Assembly (NCBI RefSeq): GCF_030813695.1
Contig: NZ_JAUSVA010000002.1
Coordinates: 3,410,001-3,474,000 of the forward strand
From: Kitasatospora herbaricolor
GTDB lineage: Bacteria; Actinomycetota; Actinomycetes; Streptomycetales; Streptomycetaceae
Direction: 5' to 3'
DNA length: 64,000 bases
Program-made: the position numbers and the translations under genes
Notes under the pieces: generated by a model
The model's input: the letters and a program-made list of their open reading frames with translations, nothing else
What the model was told of the DNA's origin: nothing
Databases searched by the model: none
In this document: positions 6,766 through 15,422 of the stretch, in pieces
How positions within the stretch are numbered: position 1 is the stretch's first letter
How the letters are laid out: each line of letters begins with the position of its first letter

Positions 6766-9141
6766 TTGCCACGTACCTCCCGGAGTGAGCGCAGCGCGCC
6801 GTCCAGCAAGAGCCCGTCCGGCCGCCGCCCCCGACGCACCGGCCCGCGGCGGCTGATCCCCACCTGGCGGGTCACGGTGGCCGGCCTGGTCGCCTCGCTG
6901 CTGCTGGGGATCGGCGGCTTCGTCCTCGCCGTCTCCCTGGTGCAGGTGCCCGACGCGCACGCGGCGGCGGTCGCGCAGAGCAACACCTGGCTCTACCAGG
7001 ACGGCTCGGTGATCGCCCGGACCGGGCAGACCAACCGGCAGAACGTCGCCCTGGACAAGGTCTCCCCCGCCGCGCAGCACGCCGCGCTGGCCGCCGAGGA
7101 CCGCGATTTCTACCACGAGGGCGCGGTCAACGTGCCCGGGCTGCTGCGGGCGGCGGTCAAGACGGCCAAGGGCGAGGGCACCCAGGGCGGCTCCACCATC
7201 ACCCAGCAGTACGTGAAGAACACCTACCTCAGCCAGCAGCAGAGCGTCGGCCGCAAGGTGAAGGAACTGTTCATCGCCCTGAAGGTGGACGCCACCGAGA
7301 CCAAGGACGACGTCCTCGCGGGCTACCTCAACACCTCGTACTACGGCCGCGGCGCCTACGGCATCCAGGCCGGCGCCCAGGCCTACTTCGGCGTCGACGC
7401 CGCCGCGCTGGACCCGGCGCAGGGCGCCTACCTCGCGACGCTGCTCAACGCCCCCAGCGCCTACGACGTCGCCACCGCGACGGCCACCGGCAAGCAGAAC
7501 GCGATGAACCGCTGGAACTACGTGCTGGACGGGATGGTCAAGGAGAACTGGCTCTCCGCCGACGAGCGGGCCGCCGTGACCTTCCCCGAGGTCAAGGAGC
7601 CGCAGGCGGCCCCCGGGCTCTCCGGCCAGGCCGGGTACCTGGTGAACGCGGCCACCGACTACCTGGTCTCGCACCAGATCCTCAGCGAGGCCGCGCTGGC
7701 CAAGGGCGGCTACACGGTCAGACTGAGCATCGACCCGGCCCGCGAGCAGGACCTCTCGAACGCCGTGCAGAGCCAGCTCACCGCCAACCTGAAGCCCGAG
7801 TCCCGCCCCAAGGACGCAGGCGCCCAGGCGGGCGCCGTCTCGGTGGACCCGAAAACGGGCGCGGTGCTCGCCCTGTACGGCGGCACCGACTACACCAAGC
7901 ACTTCGTCGACAACGCGGCCCGGCGCGACTACCAGGCCGGTTCGACCTTCAAGGCGATCGCGCTGGCCGCGGCCCTGGACAGCGGCGCACGGACGCAGTC
8001 CGGGCAGACCATCGGCCCGCGCACGGTCTACGACGGCACCAGCGGCCGCAAGGTCCGCGGCGGCACCGGAACGCCGTACGCGGCGCCCAACGAGGGCGGC
8101 AAGGACTACGGCCAGATCACCCTGCAGCAGGCCACCGACTGGTCCGTGAACAGCGTCTTCACCCAGCTCGCCCAGGACACCGGACTGGAGAAGGTCCGGG
8201 ACACCGCGGTCGCGCTGGGTCTGCCCGCCGGCACCCCTAGCCTCGGCGCGCAGCCGTCCCTGCCGCTGGGCGTGGCCACGCCCAGCGTGCTGGACATGGC
8301 CGGCGTGTACGCCACGCTGGACAACGGCGGGCGTCAGATCACCCCGTGGCTGGTGCAGTCGCTGGAGTACGAGGGCCGGCCGATGGCGCTGCCCGCGCCG
8401 CAGGTCACCCAGGCGATCAGCGAGCAGACCGCGAACCGGGTCACCGCGATGCTGCGGGGCGTCGTCGACGACCCGGGCGGCACCGGGTTCCGGGCCCAGG
8501 CGCTCGGCCGCCCGGCGGCCGGCAAGACCGGGACCACCGACGACCAGAAGTCCGTCTGGTTCGTCGGCTACACCCCGGAGCTGGTGACCGCCGTCGCCCT
8601 GTTCGGCCAGGACCCGGCGACCGGCGCGCAGGTCAGCCTCAGCGGCACCGGCGGGACGGACGGCGCGGCCGGCGGGCAGTACCCCGCCCAGATCTGGACC
8701 GCCTACATGAAGGCCGCCCTCAAGGGGACGCAGGTGACGAGCTTCCCCGTCGTGGCGGGCCAGGCCGACGGCGGCTCCGGCCGCGGGGCCGCCACCACCC
8801 CCTCGGCGAGCGCCTCGCCCTCGCCGACCCCCTCGGCGCCGGCCACCGAGAGCGGCGCGCCGACCGCGGGCAGCGGCGGGGCGGGCCCCTCCGACCCCTC
8901 GGGGCAAAGCTCCGGGGCCTCCACCGGATCCGGCCGGCCGGGCGGTCAGGGCGGCGGCGCGACCACCCGCCCGGGCGGCGCCTCCGGTGCTCCCACCGGC
9001 CCGGCCGCCACCACCCCGGCCGCCACCCCGCGGCCGAGCCGGACGCCGTCCACCGTCCCGGCCCAGCCCTCGGCCCCGGCGCCCGGCCCGGCGCAGCAGG
9101 GCGGGGCGGCCGCCAACGCGGCGGCGGGCGACGGCGGTTAG
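6766..9141 (+). CDS. Class A bifunctional penicillin-binding protein (copy 1)
   Basis: About 791 aa from a TTG start, chosen for the AGGAAAGG site 8 nt upstream; a GTG at 6724 would add 14 residues but has no ribosome-binding site. Order: basic cytoplasmic head, one membrane helix (LVASLLLGIGGFVLAV), GT51 transglycosylase (AAEDRDFY, GGSTITQQYVKN), then transpeptidase with SxxK in GSTFK, SxN in SVN and KTGT. The last about 130 residues are a Ser/Pro/Gly/Thr-rich extracellular tail. It polymerises and crosslinks peptidoglycan outside the membrane. A paralogue with the same layout is at 34085. Monocistronic, in the gap after tRNA-Lys copy 2. Confidence 0.93.
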   Translation: MPRTSRSERSAPSSKSPSGRRPRRTGPRRLIPTWRVTVAGLVASLLLGIGGFVLAVSLVQVPDAHAAAVAQSNTWLYQDGSVIARTGQTNRQNVALDKVSPAAQHAALAAEDRDFYHEGAVNVPGLLRAAVKTAKGEGTQGGSTITQQYVKNTYLSQQQSVGRKVKELFIALKVDATETKDDVLAGYLNTSYYGRGAYGIQAGAQAYFGVDAAALDPAQGAYLATLLNAPSAYDVATATATGKQNAMNRWNYVLDGMVKENWLSADERAAVTFPEVKEPQAAPGLSGQAGYLVNAATDYLVSHQILSEAALAKGGYTVRLSIDPAREQDLSNAVQSQLTANLKPESRPKDAGAQAGAVSVDPKTGAVLALYGGTDYTKHFVDNAARRDYQAGSTFKAIALAAALDSGARTQSGQTIGPRTVYDGTSGRKVRGGTGTPYAAPNEGGKDYGQITLQQATDWSVNSVFTQLAQDTGLEKVRDTAVALGLPAGTPSLGAQPSLPLGVATPSVLDMAGVYATLDNGGRQITPWLVQSLEYEGRPMALPAPQVTQAISEQTANRVTAMLRGVVDDPGGTGFRAQALGRPAAGKTGTTDDQKSVWFVGYTPELVTAVALFGQDPATGAQVSLSGTGGTDGAAGGQYPAQIWTAYMKAALKGTQVTSFPVVAGQADGGSGRGAATTPSASASPSPTPSAPATESGAPTAGSGGAGPSDPSGQSSGASTGSGRPGGQGGGATTRPGGASGAPTGPAATTPAATPRPSRTPSTVPAQPSAPAPGPAQQGGAAANAAAGDGG

Positions 9142-9249
9142 CCACCCCGGCGGCGGGCGGGCGGGGCCCGGGCGGGACGGGTACGACCGGCCCGGCGCCG
9201 ACGGCCCGGGCCGCCTCGGCAGGTGAGGAGCAAAACTCGGGGTAGCACC

Positions 9250-9279
9250 TTACCGAAATGGCCCCGCGGCTGGCAGAAT
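9250..9279 (+). promoter_or_regulatory. Candidate promoter giving a leaderless EamA transcript
   Basis: TTACCG (9250-9255) and CAGAAT (9274-9279) are spaced 18 nt apart, and the -10 ends 6 nt before the ATG at 9286. No Shine-Dalgarno sequence precedes that ATG, so a leaderless mRNA is likely. Confidence 0.45.
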
Positions 9280-9285
9280 GCCCCG

Positions 9286-10419
9286 ATGCACAGCTCTCAG
9301 TCCCTCCCCCGCGGCGCGTCCGGCCGGTCCCTCGGCCTGACCCTCGCACTGGTCTCGGCCTGCGCCTTCGGCGGCTCCGGCACAGCGGCCAAACCCCTGA
9401 TCGAGGCCGGACTCTCGCCGCTGCACGTGGTCTGGCTGCGGGTGACCGGAGCGGCCCTCGTGCTGCTCCCGCTGGCCTACCGGCACCGCGCCGCGGTGCT
9501 GCGCCGGCCCGGGCTGCTGCTCGGCTTCGGGCTGCTCGCCGTGGCCGGCGTGCAGGCCTGCTACTTCGCCGCGATCTCCCGGATCCCGGTCGGGGTCGCG
9601 CTGCTGATCGAGTACCTCGGGCCGCCGCTGCTGCTCGCCTACGTCAGGTTCGTCCAGCGCAGGCCGGTCGGCCGGGGCGCGGCGATCGGCGCCGGCGTCG
9701 CCGTCACCGGGCTGGCCTGCGTGGTCGAGGTCTGGAACGGGCTGAGCTTCGACGCCCTCGGCGTCCTCTTCGCGCTCGGCGCCGCCTGCTGCCAGGTCGG
9801 CTACTTCGTGCTGGCCGACGCGGGCAGCCGGGGCGAGCGCCCGGTCGACCCGATCGCGGTCAGCGCGTACGGGCTGCTGATCGGCGCGCTGGTGCTGACC
9901 GTCGTCACCCGGCCCTGGCAGGCCGACTGGGGCATCCTCGGCGGGGACGTGCGGATGAACGGGCACGAGCTGCCCGCGCTGCTGCCGGCCGCCTGGATGG
10001 TCCTGGTGGCGACCGTCCTGGCGTACCTGACCGGCGTCATCGCCGTCCGGCACCTCTCACCGCCGGTCGCCGGCGTGGTGGCCAACCTGGAGGCCGTGGT
10101 CGCCACCGTGCTGGCCTGGGTCCTGCTGGGCGAGCACCTCGGCGCCCCGCAGCTGGCCGGCGGCCTGCTGGTGCTGGCCGGGGCCTTCGCCGCGCAGACC
10201 GGGAAGGCGGACGGCGGCAAGGGGGCCGAACCGACCGGGGAGGCGGGCGCGGCGGGCGCGGCGGTCGTCACCGGGGCCGCGGACGGGCCCCCGGCCGAGG
10301 CGGCGGACGAGGCGACGGCCGGCCCGGTGCCGGCCGACCTCACGGCCGGCCCCGCCGGACCGGCCGGCCCCGGGCACGCGATCGGGCACGAGCAGGGCCG
10401 GAAGGCGGTCACGCCGTAG
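9286..10419 (+). CDS. EamA-family transporter (RhtA-like metabolite exporter)
   Basis: 377 aa from ATG. About ten hydrophobic helices in two EamA repeats: the first includes SACAFGGSGTAAKPLIEAGLS and HVVWLRVTGAA, the second AYLTGVIAVRHLSPPVAG and NLEAVVATVLAWVLLGEHL. The family (drug/metabolite transporter superfamily, RhtA/YdcZ side) exports amino acids and related metabolites; the substrate here is unknown. The last about 75 residues are an Ala/Gly/Pro-rich cytoplasmic tail. It converges with lepB with only one base between the stop codons, so no independent terminator fits between them. Confidence 0.85.
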   Translation: MHSSQSLPRGASGRSLGLTLALVSACAFGGSGTAAKPLIEAGLSPLHVVWLRVTGAALVLLPLAYRHRAAVLRRPGLLLGFGLLAVAGVQACYFAAISRIPVGVALLIEYLGPPLLLAYVRFVQRRPVGRGAAIGAGVAVTGLACVVEVWNGLSFDALGVLFALGAACCQVGYFVLADAGSRGERPVDPIAVSAYGLLIGALVLTVVTRPWQADWGILGGDVRMNGHELPALLPAAWMVLVATVLAYLTGVIAVRHLSPPVAGVVANLEAVVATVLAWVLLGEHLGAPQLAGGLLVLAGAFAAQTGKADGGKGAEPTGEAGAAGAAVVTGAADGPPAEAADEATAGPVPADLTAGPAGPAGPGHAIGHEQGRKAVTP

Positions 10420-10420
10420 G

Positions 10421-11173
10421 TCAGTGGCCGGCCCAGCCGAACCAGTCCAGGTGCCCGAGCGGCCACACCACGGCCGAGACCGGGCCGACCACGTTCTCGA
10501 CCGGCACCGCGCCGCCGCCCTTCTCCTGCTGGTGGTAGCGGGAGTCCGCGGAGTCGCTGCGGTGGTCGCCCTCCACCCAGACGTAGCCCTCGGGGACGGT
10601 GACCGGCCCGAAGTTCATCCCCGCGCAGGAGTCGTCCCCGCGGAAGAGGTACGGCTCGGAGACCGGCGCGCCGTCGACCTTCAGGGTGGTACCGGAGCAC
10701 TGCACGGTCTGGCCGCCGGTCGCGATCACCCGCTTGACCAGGTAGTTGTCGTCCTTTGGCGGTACCAGGCCGACGAAGGACAGGACGTCGCCCACCGCTC
10801 CGGTGACGGGGTTGCCGCCGCTGGTGGCCTGGGCGGGCAGCCAGTCCCCCGGGTCCTTGAAGACCACCGGCTCACCCGGCTTCGGCTCCCAGCCGAAGAG
10901 CGGGGAGAGCTTGTTGACCCCGACCCGGTCGCCGATCCGCAGGGTGTTCTCCATCGACCCCGAGGGGATGGTGAACACCTGGAAGAGGCAGGTCTTGATC
11001 AGCAGCGCGACGAGCAGCCCGACCACCACCATGGCGGGGATCTCGGCCCACCAGGGCCAGCGACGGCGGCGGCCCGTCCGGCCGGCGGCGCGGCGCGCCC
11101 GGCGCGGGCGGCCGTCGGGGGCGGCTCTGCGGCGGCGGTCGGCCCGGCGCGGGCCGGTCAGCTCGGTCGTCAT
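10421..11173 (-). CDS. lepB: Type I signal peptidase
   Basis: 250 aa. The ATG at 11173 gives a basic arginine-rich cytoplasmic head, one membrane helix (residues 45-61) and the extracytoplasmic S26 domain. The catalytic serine is S73 in PSGSM, and the lysine base is K147 in YLVKRVIA. Box E is seen as GDHRSDSADSR. It removes signal peptides from Sec and Tat substrates such as the LPMO and chitinase in this window. Streptomyces carry several lep paralogues, usually clustered; this one is alone, so the paralogue cannot be named. Confidence 0.93.
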   Translation of the reverse strand: MTTELTGPRRADRRRRAAPDGRPRRARRAAGRTGRRRRWPWWAEIPAMVVVGLLVALLIKTCLFQVFTIPSGSMENTLRIGDRVGVNKLSPLFGWEPKPGEPVVFKDPGDWLPAQATSGGNPVTGAVGDVLSFVGLVPPKDDNYLVKRVIATGGQTVQCSGTTLKVDGAPVSEPYLFRGDDSCAGMNFGPVTVPEGYVWVEGDHRSDSADSRYHQQEKGGGAVPVENVVGPVSAVVWPLGHLDWFGWAGH

Positions 11174-11534
11174 CGCGTACACCCCTGGGCCGCGGCCGTC
11201 CGCGCGGTGCGGGAGGTCGGGGCGCAGGGCCGCGCGGCGCGGTGCACCACCGGTCCGGCTCCGTACCGCTGCCGGGGCTCCCGCCACCGCTGTGCCATCG
11301 CCGAAGCCATCGCGAACCGCCTCTCCGGACCGCGGCCGGTCGCCCCGCACCCTGACTGCGCGGGGTACCGCGGTCCACCGGATCAGCCGATCCAGGGAAA
11401 CAGCACGCTAACGCCAACCATCTGGCGCCACGAAATCAAACATTTAGCCGCAGCCGACACGAACGGCCCCGGAGGGGGGCCGGGCGGCGCGGCCGGGCGG
11501 GCGCGGGCGGGGCCGCCCGGCCGCGCACCGCAGC
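11174..11534. other. Intergenic region lepB / chorismate mutase
   Basis: 361 bp without a credible gene. It holds the chorismate-mutase terminator near 11464-11482 and, at 11395-11450, a relatively AT-rich patch (GCTAACGCCAACC, AAATCAAACATTTAG) that could carry the lepB promoter. No defined operator was recognised. Confidence 0.5.
11464..11482 (-). terminator. Hairpin downstream of chorismate mutase
   Basis: On the minus strand CGGCCCC and GGGGCCG form a 7-bp GC stem with a 5-nt loop about 50 nt after the chorismate mutase stop, followed by TTCGTG. There is no long U tract. Confidence 0.45.
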
Positions 11535-11870
11535 TCAGGCGCGGGCGATGGCCTCGTGGTGGCGGATGACCTCGGCGATGATGAAGGTGAGGAACTTCTC
11601 GGCGAAGACCGGGTCCAGGTGGGCCCCGGCCGCCAGTTCGCGCAGGCGCTTGATCTGGTCGCGCTCCCTGGCCGGATCGGCCGGCGGGAGCTTGTGCTCG
11701 GCCTTGAGGCGGCCGACCCGCTGGGTGGCTTTGAAGCGCTCGGCCAGCATGTGGACCACGGCGGCGTCGATGTTGTCGATGCTCTCCCGCAGGCTGGTCA
11801 GCTCGGCCCGGACGGCATCGTCGATCCCCTCGGGCGTGCCGGCGTCGGGGGTCGTGGCGTGGTCCGTCAT
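11535..11870 (-). CDS. Chorismate mutase (AroQ class)
   Basis: 111 aa from ATG. The protein is almost entirely helical: ELTSLRESIDNIDAAVVHML, AERFKATQRVGRLKAEH, ARERDQIKRLRELAAG and EKFLTFIIAEVIRHHE. This is the three-helix AroQ fold with the expected Arg and Lys active-site positions. It converts chorismate to prephenate for Phe and Tyr synthesis. There is no signal peptide, so it is a cytoplasmic monofunctional enzyme. An upstream in-frame start (11942) adds a proline-rich stretch of no family character and is not favoured. It is a single gene, read away from OsmC. Confidence 0.85.
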   Translation of the reverse strand: MTDHATTPDAGTPEGIDDAVRAELTSLRESIDNIDAAVVHMLAERFKATQRVGRLKAEHKLPPADPARERDQIKRLRELAAGAHLDPVFAEKFLTFIIAEVIRHHEAIARA

Positions 11871-12359
11871 CGGGGCGGCTCCGGGGCTGTGCGGGCGGGG
11901 TGGCACCCGGCCGGACCGGTGGTCGGGCGCGGGCCCGGGCAAATCTAACAGGGCGGCCCGCGCGGGCTCCCATCATGTGCCCTGGTTGTCCGCGATGCGG
12001 ACGGACCGGTGGGACGCGGACCACCGGGGCGGCGCCCGGGACGCCGGGCCCGCGCCGGGCCGCCGGGCCCGCGGGCGCGGCCGGTGCCGGGCCCCTCCGC
12101 AACGGCCGCCCGCCGACCGCCGCAACCGCGCGGCCGGCGGTCCGGCGCGGGTCCCGCACCGGGCGCCGGCAGCGGCCGTCGGTGCCGCGGGCACCCGACC
12201 CGCCGCCGGACCGGCCGAAAACCACCGGCCCTGGCGGATATGACGCTGTGTAAGCGCTCAGAGTGCCGCCCGCAACCGCCGCCGGGCCTGCCCGTAGGCT
12301 GTACGCGGCATGACCGGACGTAACCGATCAGCAGTCGCTCAGCACTGGAGGTACCGATC
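11871..12359. other. Intergenic region chorismate mutase / OsmC
   Basis: 489 bp between divergent genes. Open frames here are low-complexity Pro/Arg/Gly shadows. The stretch at 12285-12320 (GCCTGCCCGTAGGCTGTAC) could hold the OsmC promoter. No repeat or operator stood out. Confidence 0.4.
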
Positions 12360-12785
12360 GTGGCAACCACTCGCACCGCCCGCACCGCTTGGGAAGGCAA
12401 CCTGCTCGACGGCAAGGGCGAGCTGACCCTCGCCTCGTCCGGCATCGGCACGTACCCCGTGTCCTGGCCGGCCCGTTCCGAGCAGGCGAACGGGAAGACC
12501 AGCCCGGAGGAGCTCATCGCGGCCGCGCACTCCGCGTGCTTCTCGATGGCGCTCTCGCACGGCCTGGCCGGCGCGGGCAACCCGCCCACCAAGCTCGACA
12601 CCCAGGCCGACGTCACCTTCCAGCCGGGTACCGGCATCACCGGCATCCACCTCACCGTCACCGGTGAGGTACCGGGCCTGGACGAGGCCGGCTTCGTCAA
12701 GGCCGCCGAGGACGCCAAGGCGAACTGCCCGGTGAGCCAGGCCCTGACGGGGACCACCATCACCCTGACCGCCAAGCTGGCCTGA
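12360..12785 (+). CDS. OsmC/Ohr-family organic hydroperoxide reductase
   Basis: 141 aa, GTG start with CTGGAGG 8 nt upstream. The two redox cysteines are present, in AAHSACFSMALSH (residue about 60) and KANCPVSQAL (about 122). The N-terminus TRTARTAWEGNLLDGKGEL matches OsmC-type proteins. These enzymes reduce organic hydroperoxides with dihydrolipoyl or thiol donors in the cytoplasm. Length equals the family norm. No OhrR-type regulator gene is adjacent. Confidence 0.88.
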   Translation: MATTRTARTAWEGNLLDGKGELTLASSGIGTYPVSWPARSEQANGKTSPEELIAAAHSACFSMALSHGLAGAGNPPTKLDTQADVTFQPGTGITGIHLTVTGEVPGLDEAGFVKAAEDAKANCPVSQALTGTTITLTAKLA

Positions 12786-13148
12786 CGGCCCGCGCGCTCC
12801 CCGGCCGCCACGCCGACGGGCCCCGCACGGGGCACCCGGCTCGACCGGGGAGCGCGCGACCTGCGCACACGCCCCTGACGCGCCTCCTATGACGCATGTC
12901 GGGGGCGTCGCCGTGTGCTGACGTACCGGCACAACTGCTCCAAAACCAGGGCGACTCACCCGAGCGGCGGTCACCGCCCGATCCGCGCGCGCTTTATGAT
13001 CGGCCGCAGCACCCCCGTTCCCCGCCGGGTGCTCCGCGGCGAGCGCCCGGCACCGGGCTCCGGCGGCCATGACAGGTGTGCGGGTTTTCCGGCCCCCGCG
13101 GTACTGACAGTCGGCCGGACCAGCGTCAGCAGCGGACGGGAGCATGCC
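12786..13148. other. Intergenic region OsmC / GGDEF-EAL gene
   Basis: 363 bp. An imperfect GC hairpin at about 12868-12920 (CACACGCCCCTGA against TCGGGGGCG...GTGTG) may terminate OsmC. TCACCG (12971-12976) and TATGAT (12995-13000) form a plausible promoter with an 18-nt spacer for the c-di-GMP gene. It would leave a leader of about 140 nt. Confidence 0.45.
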
Positions 13149-15314
13149 GTGCCGGGCCAGACCGAGGGGGCCGACGCTCACCACAAGAGCGTGCGGCACG
13201 AGGGACTTCGACACATCGACGAACGGCGCCGGTGGCCGCATCACGGCGACGCACCGGGCGGGAACGGCACCGCCATGAACGGCACCACGACGGACGGCGC
13301 ACCGGCGCCCGACACCACCGGCAGCCCCCTGATGACCGTCTGCCCCACCTGCTCGGCCTCGCCGGCCGACGGGACCGACCAACTGCTCGACGCCCTGCGG
13401 GCCAGCGAGTCGCGGTTCCGCGCCGCCTTCGCCGACGCCGGCATCGGGATGGCGCTGATCGACTCCACCGACCGGGTCATCGAGGCCAACCCGGCCCTGG
13501 CCGCCATGATCGGGCGTGAGGTCTCCGAACTGGTGCGCACTCACATCCACGACATCATCGAGGCCGAGGACACCCCGCGCCGGCTCTACCGCGAGCTGGT
13601 CCGCGGCGAACGCGACCGGCTCCGGATGGAGAAGCGGCTCAAGCACCGCGAAGGGCGGACGGTGCTGAGCAAGGTCACCCTCTCGCTGATCCGGGACGGC
13701 GCCGGCCGGCCGATGTACACCCTCGCCATGGTCGAGGACATCACCGAGCAGCGCAGACTCTGGGACCGGCTCAAGTACCAGGCCCTGCACGACCCGCTGA
13801 CCCGGCTGCCCAACCGGGCCCTGTTCTTCGAACGGCTGGACGCCGCCTGCCTGCGGGCCGACGACCACGCCGGGCACGCCGCGCACGCCGGTCACGCCCA
13901 GCACCCCGGCCAGCCGCCCCGGGCCGACGGCGCCGGCACCACCGCGGGCAACGGCAGCAACAGCAACAGCAAGACCAACGTCACCGGCGGCCGCCCGGGG
14001 GCCCCCGGCGAGCGGCAGCCGAACGGCCGCCGGGTCGGCCTCTGCTACCTGGACCTGGACGGCTTCGCCGCCATCAACGAGACCCTCGGCCACCACATCG
14101 GCGACCAGCTGCTGGTGGCGGTCGCCGCCCGGCTGGAGATCGGCTTCGCCCGCGGCGAGGGCCGGCTGGTGGCCCGCCTCGGCGGCGACGAGTTCGCCGT
14201 GCTGGTCACCGACAGCGAGGGCAACGAGCAGCTCACGGCCCTCGCCGGCCGGCTGGTCGCCGCCCTGCAGAAGCCCTTCGAGGTGGCCGGCCACCAGCTG
14301 GTGGTGACCGCCAGCGTGGGCGTGGTCGAACGCCCGGTCGAGGGCACCACCCCGACCGACCTGGTCAAGGACGCCGACTCGACGCTGTACTGGTCCAAGG
14401 CCGACGGCCGGGCCCGCTGGACCCTCTACGACCCGGACCGCGGCGCCCACCAGCTGACCCGCCAGCTGCTCACCACCGCGCTGCGCCCGGCCCTGGAGCG
14501 GGGCGAGTTCTCGGTCGAGTACCAGCCGCTGGTGGGCCTCGCCGACGGCGTGGTGCACGGCGCGGAGGCGCTGGTCCGCTGGCGCCACCCCCGCTACGGG
14601 ACCCTCTCGCCGGACCGCTTCATCCCGCTCGCCGAGGAGTCCGGGGCGATCGTCCCGCTCGGCAAGTGGGTGCTGGAGGAGTCGTGCCGTCAGGCCCGGC
14701 GCTGGCTGATGGAGTTCCCGGACACCGAGACCTTCGTCAGCGTCAACCTGGCGGCCCGCCAGATCTGGGACTCCGACGTGGTCGCCGACGTCGCCCAGGC
14801 GCTGGAGAGCAGCGGGCTGCCCGCCCGGCTGCTCCAGCTGGAGATCACCGAGAGCGCGCTGCTCGGCCCGGGCGGACGGCCGCTGCAGGCCCTGCAGGCC
14901 TTGGCCGACATGGGCGTACGGATCGCCATCGACGACTTCGGGACGGGCTACTCCAACCTGGCGTACCTGTCCCGGCTGCCGGTGCACGTCCTCAAGCTGG
15001 ACGGCACCTTCATCGAGGGCTTCCGCGACCCGGTGCCCGGGCGTCCCGGCCAGGGCTCACGGCGCACCGAGGCGGACGAGCAGATCGTCCGCGCGATGGT
15101 GCAGCTCGCCCACGCACTGGGGCTGACCGTCACCGCCGAGGGCATCGAGAGCGCCGCCCAGGCCGAGCGGCTCCGGCTGACCGGCTGCGACACCGCGCAG
15201 GGCTGGTACTTCGCCCGCCCGGGCGAAGCCGCACTGGTCGCCGACATACTGCGCGGGACCAACGCCGGCGAGGCGCGTACCAGCGGGACCGGGACCGGCG
15301 AGGCCCTGGCCTAG
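13149..15314 (+). CDS. PAS-GGDEF-EAL cyclic-di-GMP cyclase/phosphodiesterase
   Basis: About 721 aa; GTG start chosen for GACGGGAG 6 nt upstream. Domains: variable N-terminus, PAS/PAC (about residues 80-205, ending LAMVEDITEQ), GGDEF (about 213-400) with intact RLGGDEFAVL, and EAL (about 440-700) with EALVRW, SVNLA, LEITES, IDDFGTGYSNL, LKLDG, AEGIES and AQGWYFARP. Both catalytic centres look complete, so it could make and break c-di-GMP, the BldD effector that controls Streptomyces development. No transmembrane helix was seen. A His/Gly/Asn-rich insert of about 55 residues interrupts the GGDEF domain. It resembles RmdA/RmdB-type proteins in layout, but identity to a named one is not established. 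Confidence 0.9.
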   Translation: MPGQTEGADAHHKSVRHEGLRHIDERRRWPHHGDAPGGNGTAMNGTTTDGAPAPDTTGSPLMTVCPTCSASPADGTDQLLDALRASESRFRAAFADAGIGMALIDSTDRVIEANPALAAMIGREVSELVRTHIHDIIEAEDTPRRLYRELVRGERDRLRMEKRLKHREGRTVLSKVTLSLIRDGAGRPMYTLAMVEDITEQRRLWDRLKYQALHDPLTRLPNRALFFERLDAACLRADDHAGHAAHAGHAQHPGQPPRADGAGTTAGNGSNSNSKTNVTGGRPGAPGERQPNGRRVGLCYLDLDGFAAINETLGHHIGDQLLVAVAARLEIGFARGEGRLVARLGGDEFAVLVTDSEGNEQLTALAGRLVAALQKPFEVAGHQLVVTASVGVVERPVEGTTPTDLVKDADSTLYWSKADGRARWTLYDPDRGAHQLTRQLLTTALRPALERGEFSVEYQPLVGLADGVVHGAEALVRWRHPRYGTLSPDRFIPLAEESGAIVPLGKWVLEESCRQARRWLMEFPDTETFVSVNLAARQIWDSDVVADVAQALESSGLPARLLQLEITESALLGPGGRPLQALQALADMGVRIAIDDFGTGYSNLAYLSRLPVHVLKLDGTFIEGFRDPVPGRPGQGSRRTEADEQIVRAMVQLAHALGLTVTAEGIESAAQAERLRLTGCDTAQGWYFARPGEAALVADILRGTNAGEARTSGTGTGEALA

Positions 15315-15390
15315 CCGAGCCCCGGGCCCGGGCCTCCCCGGCGGGTGCGGCCGGGGTCCGTCCCGGGCCCGGCCGCACCCGCCGCCGCCG

Positions 15391-15422
15391 GCCCGCCGCC
15401 CGCCGCCCGCCGCCCGCCGCCC
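15391..15422 (+). repeat. Heptanucleotide tandem repeat
   Basis: GCCCGCC is repeated four times plus a partial unit, ending at the stop of the convergent LLM gene. It lies between the stops of two convergent genes. Confidence 0.8.

Noticed and set aside
15391..15422. Possible mobile-element end
   Set aside because: It is a simple heptamer expansion with no inverted repeat or transposase.
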